Below, one piece after another: positions 58,474-64,000 of a stretch of 64,000 nt of DNA. The stretch's first letter is position 1. Each line of letters starts with the position of its first letter. Made by a program: the position numbers and the translations under genes. This DNA comes from Paenibacillus sp. FSL W8-0426 (GTDB taxonomy: Bacteria > Bacillota > Bacilli > Paenibacillales > Paenibacillaceae), in the NCBI RefSeq assembly GCF_037969725.1, contig NZ_CP150203.1, positions 4,728,001 to 4,792,000 on the forward strand. The letters are read 5' to 3'. The notes beneath the pieces were generated by a model that saw only the letters and a list, made by a program, of their open reading frames with translations, was not told the DNA's origin and ran no database searches.

Positions 58474-58517
58474 GTTTCTCTCTTACATCTTTCTCTTTTA
58501 CTACTTTCTCTTTTTAC
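58474..58517. repeat. Three pyrimidine repeats, TTTCTCTNTTAC
   Basis: Copies at about 58474-58486, 58489-58501 and 58504-58517 with a 15-base period. One strand is nearly all C/T, so this is an easily melted or single-strand-structured tract, directly next to the 25-bp dyad array. Confidence 0.75.
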
Positions 58518-58518
58518 A

Positions 58519-58585
58519 GTACGTCCAGGGCATACTATCAGTCGTATGTCCAGGGCATATCACCGGTAGTATGTCCAGGGCATAC
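58519..58585. repeat. Three 17-bp dyad repeats with 25-bp period (iteron-like)
   Basis: GTACGTCCAGGGCATAC (58519), GTATGTCCAGGGCATAT (58544) and GTATGTCCAGGGCATAC (58569). Each is an imperfect palindrome (GTATG.CC..GG.CATAC). The last one ends in the stop codon of the RepA_N-like gene. Typical of binding sites for a dimeric regulator or replication initiator. Confidence 0.88.
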
Positions 58586-59100
58586 TAAGCAACTTTACTG
58601 GCGCTCTTCCGCTGCTTATAAACGGAATGGTCCGGCATGATTACAACCCCGTCCTCGTCGACGATGTACCCATCATCCGTTATGCGCGGACAATACGACG
58701 GAAAGTACCATTTAAACCGGCGCGTGCCTTCGTAGTGGTTCGCACTCCGGATAATCCCGTTCGTGTCGAGTATGTCCGCGAGCAGCTTGACGCGGTTCCT
58801 TTCGATTCGTAGCGCACCCATAATTGCTTCATACGATAGGAAGCACGCGCCAAACCGATCGTTATAAGTTCCGTCAGCTCGCGTATGATTTCCGTCAATG
58901 TACGATTGCAGCAGGAAGTAGAACGCCACGATATCGCGAATTTCGGGCTTGCGTCGGTTCTCCGCATACACAACGTCGTACGCCTCCGCTATGATGCGTG
59001 GAAATACCTTGCGCATGAGTTCGCGGTTATATACTTCGAACCCGTTCGGTGCGTCGAGGAGATCGCGTTTATCGTTGGGTAGCAGAACGGGTGCGGTCAT
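58585..59100 (-). CDS. RepA_N-like winged-helix protein (possible replication initiator)
   Basis: 171-residue protein. IVAFYFLLQSYIDGNHTRAD, then FGACFLSYEAIMGALRIERN and LLADILDTNGIIR to FKWYFPSY follow the RepA_N-type winged-helix pattern of plasmid initiators in Firmicutes. It is shorter than plasmid RepA. The iteron-like array starts at its stop codon. Its ATG overlaps the HNH gene stop. An alternative is a transcription regulator that binds the same repeats. Confidence 0.6.
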   Translation of the reverse strand: MTAPVLLPNDKRDLLDAPNGFEVYNRELMRKVFPRIIAEAYDVVYAENRRKPEIRDIVAFYFLLQSYIDGNHTRADGTYNDRFGACFLSYEAIMGALRIERNRVKLLADILDTNGIIRSANHYEGTRRFKWYFPSYCPRITDDGYIVDEDGVVIMPDHSVYKQRKSASKVA

Positions 59101-60029
59101 GCCGCGTCCTCCTTTCGCGAAATATCGTTGTTAAACGACATATCACCGAAGTCTACTGCGATCGGGAACGGTAATCCCACCTCTTCGCGCCATATTTCGA
59201 TTGACGGCTTCTTGTAACCGTATCGCGCGTTATCTTCCGCAATCTGTTCGACGGTGCGTGGGTTATCGAAGCACCAGTACGTGAAGTCGCGGAACTCTTG
59301 CGGTGTGAGTCCGTTCTGTGCCGCCAGTTTGCCGACTAGCGCATCAAAACGGGATTGATCGAGTTCAAAGCGTTGCCTATTCGCTTCGAACCATTCGAAC
59401 GGGTTTTTATCTTTTTTAGACAGGTTTATTCTTCGGTAAAGTGGAGCAATATTTGCTGTGTAGGTCCCTGCATGACCCGTTTCTAGCGGTATCCAATGAT
59501 CCAAATGAACACTAGTACTTAAGCCTGTTAGTGAGCACATCCGCTTCACCGACACTGTCATTTCCAAAAGACCAATACGCCTCGCTCTCCTCCTTTGCCT
59601 AATTTTTGCTAGCACTTCCCTGTTACTTTTCGCCCAGTGTCTATGTTTCACTGCAAAAGTGGACTTATTGGATTCGTAGTATCTATGGTTGTATTCGCGT
59701 CTATGATCTCTATTTTTACGACACCACTCTCTGTGCCATTCCCGATAAGCGTCTTTATTGGCACAATAGTGCTCTTTTTGTTTAGCTAGTATTCTGCTTT
59801 TATTACCGAGGTAATACTTATGATATTTTTCTTTATTGTTAAGATAGTGAGTCGTTGCCACCTCTCGGTGACATTGCCTACAAACTGCTTGGCGCTTCCC
59901 GGTCTTTTTATTTCTAAAGGAATACTCTGTCAACCCCTTTTCCTTTTTACACTTCGTACACTCCTTCGCGTCAACCTCAACGCCATCTACCGTCAGTTTA
60001 ACGATCTCAACGCGCTTCCCTCTCGCCAT
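59097..60029 (-). CDS. HNH endonuclease with zinc-finger N-terminus
   Basis: 310-residue protein. N-terminal CTKCKKEKG and CRQCH form a zinc finger, followed by Tyr/His/Arg-rich repeats (SNKSTFAVKHRHWAKSN). The HNH core is MCSLTGLSTSVHLDHWIPL, then IAPLYRRINLSKKDKNPFEW. The C-terminal about 100 residues are a separate helical domain. ATG at 60029 has AAAGGAG upstream. Codons in the middle (59.40-59.96 kb) are AT-rich and unlike both ends, suggesting an inserted module. Confidence 0.85.
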   Translation of the reverse strand: MARGKRVEIVKLTVDGVEVDAKECTKCKKEKGLTEYSFRNKKTGKRQAVCRQCHREVATTHYLNNKEKYHKYYLGNKSRILAKQKEHYCANKDAYREWHREWCRKNRDHRREYNHRYYESNKSTFAVKHRHWAKSNREVLAKIRQRRRARRIGLLEMTVSVKRMCSLTGLSTSVHLDHWIPLETGHAGTYTANIAPLYRRINLSKKDKNPFEWFEANRQRFELDQSRFDALVGKLAAQNGLTPQEFRDFTYWCFDNPRTVEQIAEDNARYGYKKPSIEIWREEVGLPFPIAVDFGDMSFNNDISRKEDAA

Positions 60030-60119
60030 GTCTCCGTCTCCTTTCCGATTTGCTTTATACTGTACCAATGCCGGCCGATTGCCATCTCGGGCACTTTTCG
60101 TAAAATTTCCTTTACGCTT

Positions 60120-60155
60120 TATATAAGGACACTAATTCTCGGAGTTGGGACATCG
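60120..60155 (-). promoter_or_regulatory. Repeated promoter-like element, copy C
   Basis: CGATGTCCCAA, 12 bases, GTGTCCTTATATA on the minus strand. It lies 91 bases upstream of the HNH gene and directly after the integrase terminator. Same spacing as copies A and B. Confidence 0.7.
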
Positions 60156-60160
60156 AAAAC

Positions 60161-60198
60161 AAAAAAAAATAACGCACCCCTCCGAAGAGAGATGCGTT
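60161..60198 (-). terminator. Intrinsic terminator after integrase
   Basis: AACGCATC-TCTCTTCGGAGG-GGTGCGTT hairpin followed by a run of eight or more T on the minus strand. Ends integrase transcription before copy C. Confidence 0.88.
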
Positions 60199-60202
60199 AG
60201 GT

Positions 60203-61267
60203 TTATCGTTTCAGTTTCGTATTCCGTTTTGCTTTAGGCTTCGAAAGCAGTCGGTCGATCGGACTGGCCTTCGCATGTTCCGCTTTTAAATCGTTGTTTA
60301 CGAGAGATACGTAGCGGCGCGTCATCTCCATCGTAGAATGGCCCAAGGACTTTTGCACGGCGAAGGAGTTCGCGCCATTACGAAGGAACTCCAAAGCGAA
60401 TACGTGCCGCAAATCGTACGGTCGAATGTGTGTGCCGATTTTCTTACAATATATCTCCATACGGTCACCCCACGTATGCCGGTTGAGCGGGCGACCCTCA
60501 TACGAGCAGAATATCGGAACCTCCGGACCCCACTCATCGTCGCGAACGGAAATCAACTTGCGTAAGGCTTTCGTCGTCATATCCGATAATGGCAACGTCC
60601 GTGCGCTACGATTCTTTGCGACTTCAGCCGGAATGTGAATCTCCTTCAACGATAGCTTAAAATCCTGCGGTATTAGCTTCATCGCCTCCGACGGACGGAT
60701 GCCGGTATCGAGCGTTAACACGATCAACGTATAATCACGAAGCCCTACGAATGTGCTCTGATCCGGTGCGGCAAGTAACGCCTGCAGCACTTCGGTCTCG
60801 ACGGCTACTGCGCGGTTACCCGTCTTCCTTTTCTTCGTATTCTCAAGCGGATTGACCGATATGTATCCTTCGCGCACGCAATAGCTAAAGAACGCACGGA
60901 GATATACCAATCGGTTATTAAACGTAGCCGGTGACATCTCTCCGGACATGTGCGCGATGCATCCGTCTTTGAGCTTGGCTTCCGTTTTCCAGGCGTCAGG
61001 ATACCGCTTAAACAGTAGCTCTACCGCGCGCGTATAGTCCGTTAGGGTTTGCTCACCTATTCCGTCATCAAGCCGCTTATGCGCCAAAAAATCCGATAAT
61101 ATCTCGCGCCAACCCGGACGCGCATTTCCGTAACTCTTTTTAATTTCGCGTAATCGCGCCAATGCAAAAAGCACCCCTTCCGTTAGGTGAACGGTGGGAT
61201 GCTCCGATGTGTTTGCGCGAGTCCTGTGTACCTGCGAATTGCTTCGCGCCAAGTACGCAGGACCCAA
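60203..61267 (-). CDS. int: Tyrosine recombinase integrase
   Basis: Site-specific recombinase of up to 354 residues. The core-binding domain begins near ARPGWREILSDFLAHKRL (about 49), and the catalytic domain has TGIRPSEAMKL (Arg I), AKNRSARTLPLS (Lys), PYDLRHVFALEF (Arg II, with Tyr at the usual His position), LGHSTMEMTRRYV (His and nucleophile Tyr). The first 35 codons overlap an intrinsic terminator (61166-61202), so a TTG at 61162, which keeps all domains, is a likely start. It lies next to the tRNA-Leu target. Confidence 0.93.
   Translation of the reverse strand: MGPAYLARSNSQVHRTRANTSEHPTVHLTEGVLFALARLREIKKSYGNARPGWREILSDFLAHKRLDDGIGEQTLTDYTRAVELLFKRYPDAWKTEAKLKDGCIAHMSGEMSPATFNNRLVYLRAFFSYCVREGYISVNPLENTKKRKTGNRAVAVETEVLQALLAAPDQSTFVGLRDYTLIVLTLDTGIRPSEAMKLIPQDFKLSLKEIHIPAEVAKNRSARTLPLSDMTTKALRKLISVRDDEWGPEVPIFCSYEGRPLNRHTWGDRMEIYCKKIGTHIRPYDLRHVFALEFLRNGANSFAVQKSLGHSTMEMTRRYVSLVNNDLKAEHAKASPIDRLLSKPKAKRNTKLKR
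61166..61202 (-). terminator. Terminator downstream of tRNA-Leu, inside long form of int
   Basis: GCATCCCACCGTT-CACCT-AACGGAAGGGGTGC hairpin followed by TTTTT on the minus strand. It would end tRNA transcription before the integrase. The ribosome binding site-like GGAAGGGG is in its 3' arm, so it could also limit integrase translation. Confidence 0.75.
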
Positions 61268-61317
61268 CGTATTTTGTCGCTCATTTAACGCTGTGTTTGC
61301 GGGGTAAAACCGCGTAA

Positions 61318-61403
61318 TGCCGAGGACCGGGATCGAACCGGTACGGTAGTCACCTACCGCAGGATTTTAAGTCCTGTGCGTCTGCCAATTCCGCCACCCC
61401 GGC
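61318..61403 (-). tRNA. tRNA-Leu (anticodon UAA), prophage attachment site
   Basis: Minus-strand sequence starting GCCGGGGTGGCGGAATTGGC with acceptor pair GCCGGGG/CCTCGGC, a long variable arm as in class II tRNAs (GCGGTAGGTGACTACCG) and anticodon loop CTTAAAA (UAA). Discriminator A at 61318; CCA is not encoded. Its 3' end faces the prophage with int adjacent, so it is the integration target and the tRNA is kept intact. Confidence 0.95.
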
Positions 61404-61444
61404 ATATGTATGTCTTTCTTTAATTACTTGAGGCGACAAGAAAT

Positions 61445-61473
61445 ATAATATCATGTTATTAATCATTATGCAA
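61445..61473 (-). promoter_or_regulatory. Promoter of tRNA-Leu
   Basis: TTGCAT, 17-base spacer, TATTAT on the minus strand, 42 bases upstream of the tRNA 5' end. Host promoter. Confidence 0.75.
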
Positions 61474-61547
61474 CATATTTTTTATAATTGTAATGAATAA
61501 ACGTGAGTGCACAACCATCGCCCCATATTTGTCTCATGACATGGAAA

Positions 61548-61575
61548 CGGGACTGCCGGACAAAGCCGGCAGTCC
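61548..61575. repeat. Perfect 11-bp hairpin in host intergenic region
   Basis: GGGACTGCCGG-acaaag-CCGGCAGTCCC. No U-tract on either side. The 61.40-61.71 kb stretch otherwise has the tRNA promoter and no convincing gene; a 60-codon plus-strand frame across the hairpin is not supported by a ribosome binding site. Confidence 0.7.
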
Positions 61576-61712
61576 CTCTGGAAAATCCGAGTTGCGGTCT
61601 CGAATTTTCAGATCAACCATCTATATTAAGGGAGGTGTGAGTAAAGAATACATCGCCAACATTAAAAGAACCTAAAATGCGCCTTAAATTAAACTAAAAA
61701 GAATACAAGCTT

Positions 61713-62180
61713 TCAAGCCTGCGGTTTTTCCTCCATACTTAGAATCGGAATAACTTCATCCAACTCGGAGTCATCACACTCCACTACAACGATTAAGCCA
61801 CCGTCAAGCAAAAAAGTTTCATACATCTGCGCTTTCGTCTCGGATATGCCCGCTTCGGTCAGCATCAGCACCAGATCGTCCGTGCCTTCGCCAATTTGAT
61901 TGCCTGCCAAACGCCGGACAGCTTGCCCCACCGTCTGAATCTGGTCCTTGCGCTCATCCAACGCGGTCAATACTCCTTTGAGCGCTCCAAACGCACCGTC
62001 TGTGCCGCCTCCTTTCAAAGGCTTAGGCAATTCGGTTTGCTCGCTTACCCGTTCCAAATCCAGTTGTTCCTTCGCCACGACGCCAAGACGATCCTTCGCG
62101 ATCCCGACAAGCTTTAACCTGTTGAGCATCAGTATCGCTTCATTTTCTGTGCTTGCCATGCCAATCAGCAATTGAGTCAT
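61713..62180 (-). CDS. Host general-stress-type protein (GS17M-like domain)
   Basis: About 155-residue host protein. The beginning MTQLLIGMASTENEAILMLN, followed by VGIAKDRLGVVAKEQLDLER, resembles the N-terminal domain of general stress protein 17M-type proteins of Bacilli. A low-complexity Gly segment (PLKGGGTDGAFGALKG) in the middle is typical of this group. ATG at 62180 has GAGGAGG upstream. Chromosomal, not phage. Confidence 0.65.
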   Translation of the reverse strand: MTQLLIGMASTENEAILMLNRLKLVGIAKDRLGVVAKEQLDLERVSEQTELPKPLKGGGTDGAFGALKGVLTALDERKDQIQTVGQAVRRLAGNQIGEGTDDLVLMLTEAGISETKAQMYETFLLDGGLIVVVECDDSELDEVIPILSMEEKPQA

Positions 62181-62387
62181 ATCCATTCCTCCTCGGACCG
62201 CTATCTCATTATGAGTTCTTTATGTTCATTTACCCGTTTTGCGCTTCATGTCTTTCATTTTCGGTGAATTCACGGCATGCATTTCTGGAAATCGATACCT
62301 AGTTCTGATAGACTACATAAAGAAGCCCAATTAACCATTGATATTAAAGAATATGTTTTCATATCCCATGTTCAGGAGTAATGTCTT

Positions 62388-62624
62388 ATGAAAAAAGAGG
62401 TAGATATTGCCATTCGCCGCAAACAGCAAATCGTGGTTCGCAATACGAGCGGGCAAACCGTTACCGGAACTCCCGAGCGTTCGGCCGACTCATCCATATT
62501 GACCCTTAGAACTGTGCAGGGAAACCTGTGGATTCCCTTTGACGAAGTGGAACAGGTTACCCGGATATTGAGCATCCGGTCACACCATCTGAACGGCCTG
62601 CAGATGACAGCTGCCGACCTGTAA
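62388..62624 (+). CDS. Host protein of unknown function
   Basis: 78-residue protein (VDIAIRRKQQIVVRNTSGQT, then LRTVQGNLWIPFDEVEQVTR). The pattern resembles small SH3-like or Rho-binding antiterminator-type host proteins (ROF-like), but this is not certain. ATG has AGGAG upstream. Convergent with the nuclease gene, with a shared terminator. Confidence 0.65.
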   Translation: MKKEVDIAIRRKQQIVVRNTSGQTVTGTPERSADSSILTLRTVQGNLWIPFDEVEQVTRILSIRSHHLNGLQMTAADL

Positions 62625-62685
62625 CGATGGGCCAGAACACTCCGGCACTTTCGGGACGTTTTTTTCTTCATCCAAAAATTTCAGG

Positions 62686-62730
62686 AAAAAAGCTGATTCG
62701 CAAGGGGCTTGTCTCCTTGAAATCAGCTCT
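62686..62730. terminator. Bidirectional terminator between convergent host genes
   Basis: AGCTGATT and AATCAGCT arms around a CAAGGGGCTTGTCTCCTTG stem. Followed by TCTTTTG on the plus strand and TTTTTT on the minus strand. Confidence 0.8.
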
Positions 62731-62738
62731 TTTGAATG

Positions 62739-63227
62739 TTATTTGACTACGAATCGAACCCGGGTCCCGTCCGGATATGTACTGAGTTGATTCCCGACCC
62801 AAGATCCTGCTCCACGGTTATCCTTTGGCGTAATATATTGGATATCCGCATTCGCGCCACCTTCGGCGCACATGGCCATCGGCCATTCGTCGCGATCATA
62901 CCCTTTTTTGACCGGCACGCCCTTAAGCGACAATTCCCGATTGGCTTCGGCTCCGTCCCGATCGATGGTGCAGACATCGGAATGTCCTGCTTTAATAGCG
63001 GATTTAATATGCGCTGCAGTCTCGGGGTAGCGTTCGGACGGAAACGTAATCGTGTGATCCACACCCTGAGTGGTGCCTTGATCAAGCCATGCAGGCAAAT
63101 CCAGCGGGATCTCTCCCTTAAACCAAGCAAAGAACAGCACCACCATCAAAGTAAGAAGCGTCAAACCCTTCTTTTTTAAGCTGCCGAATCCTTTGTTTCT
63201 TCGTTTTTTTCTGTGCGTTCTGCTCAT
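62739..63227 (-). CDS. NucA/NucB-type secreted deoxyribonuclease
   Basis: 162-residue host nuclease. N-terminal basic stretch then one transmembrane/signal segment ([16 protein letters not shown]). Catalytic part has [35 protein letters not shown] and [15 protein letters not shown], the NucA/NucB signature with the DRDEWP motif. Related to DNA-entry and sporulation nucleases in Bacillaceae and Paenibacillaceae. ATG at 63227 follows GAGGAGG. Confidence 0.92.
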   Translation of the reverse strand: MSRTHRKKRRNKGFGSLKKKGLTLLTLMVVLFFAWFKGEIPLDLPAWLDQGTTQGVDHTITFPSERYPETAAHIKSAIKAGHSDVCTIDRDGAEANRELSLKGVPVKKGYDRDEWPMAMCAEGGANADIQYITPKDNRGAGSWVGNQLSTYPDGTRVRFVVK

Positions 63228-63478
63228 GCTGCCTCCTCTCATTCCCTTTGCATTATAACAGAACGTCCGTTCGCCAAACAATCCTTAATATGTATCATTC
63301 AAGCAAATTCGTTTATTCCAACCGATTCAAAACCCGGCTCGATGTGGTAACATATCATTACGTTAGGCAACACAAACATCTTACTCGTTACCGACAGCAC
63401 GATCCTGGCTATTCTATCGAATACTGACGCCTAGTCATTAAGGGAATCGGATCATGCCCATGAGGAAGGATGAACGGT

Positions 63479-63667
63479 ATGCGAACCCTCTTTTTTATCT
63501 TTATGACATTATGCATCATTAATTTCTGTTTCCCTAAAGTGGGCTGGTATTTGCGTTATGGCTGGATCACGCGAGGGGAATCGGAGCCCGAAAGCTCACA
63601 TATGATTTTTGTCCGAATGACAAGTTTGGTTATGCTGATTGTGGCTTTTACCCTTTCCGTCGGCTGA
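63479..63667 (+). CDS. Small host membrane protein (DUF6199-like)
   Basis: 62-residue protein with two transmembrane helices (TLFFIFMTLCIINFCFP and RMTSLVMLIVAFTLSVG) and the central PKVGWYLRYGWITRGESEPE, the pattern of DUF6199-like proteins. ATG at 63479 has GAGGAAGG nine bases upstream. Confidence 0.65.
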   Translation: MRTLFFIFMTLCIINFCFPKVGWYLRYGWITRGESEPESSHMIFVRMTSLVMLIVAFTLSVG

Positions 63668-63829
63668 AAATAAAACGATGAAGCGGCATTCCTCCAGGAA
63701 TCGCTGCTTTTTGCCGTTCAATGAGCAAAAAATGATAATTTTATTTGTGGAATGGCGCAACATGGCATCTTATTATAAAATGACGGGCTTGTTGCCGACA
63801 TCCGGTATCTGAGAAAGGGTCTTATTCTT

Positions 63830-64000
63830 ATGAACATTGCATTTTATCCTTATTGGGCGGCGAAAACACTACTTTCTTTTGTTCATGTAATATACATTAC
63901 AGTCATCACCATCATGATTTATGGACTGACAGCCTCCTTGCTCTGGGCTTTTTTGTTTCCCATTATGCAGGTGGCAGTACGGAGTTTCGCCGGCTTGTCT
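63830..64000 (+). CDS. Host membrane protein, partial
   Basis: 57 codons open to the window end (NIAFYPYWAAKTLLSFVHVI, then YITVITIMIYGLTASLLWAF). One or two transmembrane helices. GAAAGGG precedes the ATG. Function unknown. Confidence 0.55.
   Translation, partial: MNIAFYPYWAAKTLLSFVHVIYITVITIMIYGLTASLLWAFLFPIMQVAVRSFAGLS

Larger units (their letters stand above)
1..61330. mobile_element. Temperate contractile-tailed prophage (left end outside window)
   Basis: A continuous phage gene complement runs from the tRNA-Leu 3' end at about 61.3 kb to position 1: integrase next to the tRNA, replication and nucleotide genes, an immunity region with divergent promoters and operators at 25 kb, then terminase, head and Xkd-type tail genes. 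Almost all genes are on the minus strand with short overlaps (ATGA, TAATG). Lysis genes, tail fibres and the second att site are not seen and probably lie to the left of position 1. The right boundary is placed inside or at the 3' end of the tRNA by the usual tyrosine-integrase rule; the exact core cannot be fixed without the other end. Confidence 0.95.

Noticed and set aside
1..61330. CRISPR array or anti-phage defence island
   Set aside because: No regularly spaced identical repeats with unique spacers were seen, and no recognised defence nuclease-sensor pair is present. The repeats at 58.5, 55.6 and 22.2 kb are too few and lack unique spacers of constant size.
61493..61675. 60-codon plus-strand frame between tRNA-Leu and the stress-type gene
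   Set aside because: The frame runs through a perfect 11-bp hairpin, and its start lacks a ribosome binding site. Treated as non-coding.

Overview
The window is mostly one large temperate phage genome (prophage) integrated next to a bacterial tRNA-Leu gene, with about 2.6 kb of host chromosome at the right edge. Host genes to the right of the tRNA (a NucA/NucB-type secreted nuclease with a sporulation-nuclease motif, a stress-type protein, small membrane proteins), strong AGGAGG ribosome binding sites and frequent TTG/GTG starts point to a spore-forming Firmicute, most likely Paenibacillaceae. The genus is an inference. The left end of the prophage lies beyond position 1, so the element is longer than 61 kb; lysis genes and the second att site are not in the window.

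Layout, in the direction of transcription (almost everything is on the minus strand, right to left). 61.3-60.2 kb: tRNA-Leu attachment site and tyrosine integrase. 60-54 kb: an HNH nuclease, a RepA_N-like winged-helix protein beside a repeat array that looks like an iteron origin, a SLOG protein, a Rha/ANT antirepressor and small proteins. 54-42 kb: replication (DnaC-like loader, DnaB-like helicase, DnaG-like primase, a sigma-like factor, SSB-like protein, PD-(D/E)XK nuclease, and a family A DNA polymerase split into two genes with a third gene between them). 41-26 kb: recombination and nucleotide metabolism (Cas4/RecB-like nuclease, RuvC resolvase, NrdI-NrdE-NrdF, PhoH-like ATPase, dUTPase, ThyX, dNMP kinase) interspersed with many tiny proteins and a paralogous family of modular beta-rich proteins. 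25.7-23.3 kb: immunity region, with plus-strand Cro/CI-like and ribbon-helix-helix-like genes, overlapping operators and a leftward early operon. 23-20 kb: a winged-helix regulator and small genes. 20-0 kb: late genes, namely terminase, SPP1-like portal and head protein, a GH9-like glycoside hydrolase, scaffold, SU10-like capsid, head fibre, connectors, and a PBSX/Xkd-type contractile tail (sheath, tube, chaperone with a -1 frameshift, tape measure, LysM protein, hub, DUF2577, DUF2634, baseplate J). The virion is therefore predicted to be a myovirus.

The phage carries a nearly complete replisome and its own dNTP supply. The most unusual points are: (i) a 36-bp promoter-like element present three times, each at the head of an operon, one copy being upstream of the phage's own sigma-like gene; (ii) the split DNA polymerase; (iii) replication and recombination genes that appear to start at AUA or AUU codons, clearest for ruvC; (iv) a GH9-like polysaccharide hydrolase placed inside the head-gene cluster; and (v) an ordered array of pyrimidine repeats and 25-bp dyad repeats beside a RepA_N-like gene. 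All functions are read from the sequence without database searches.
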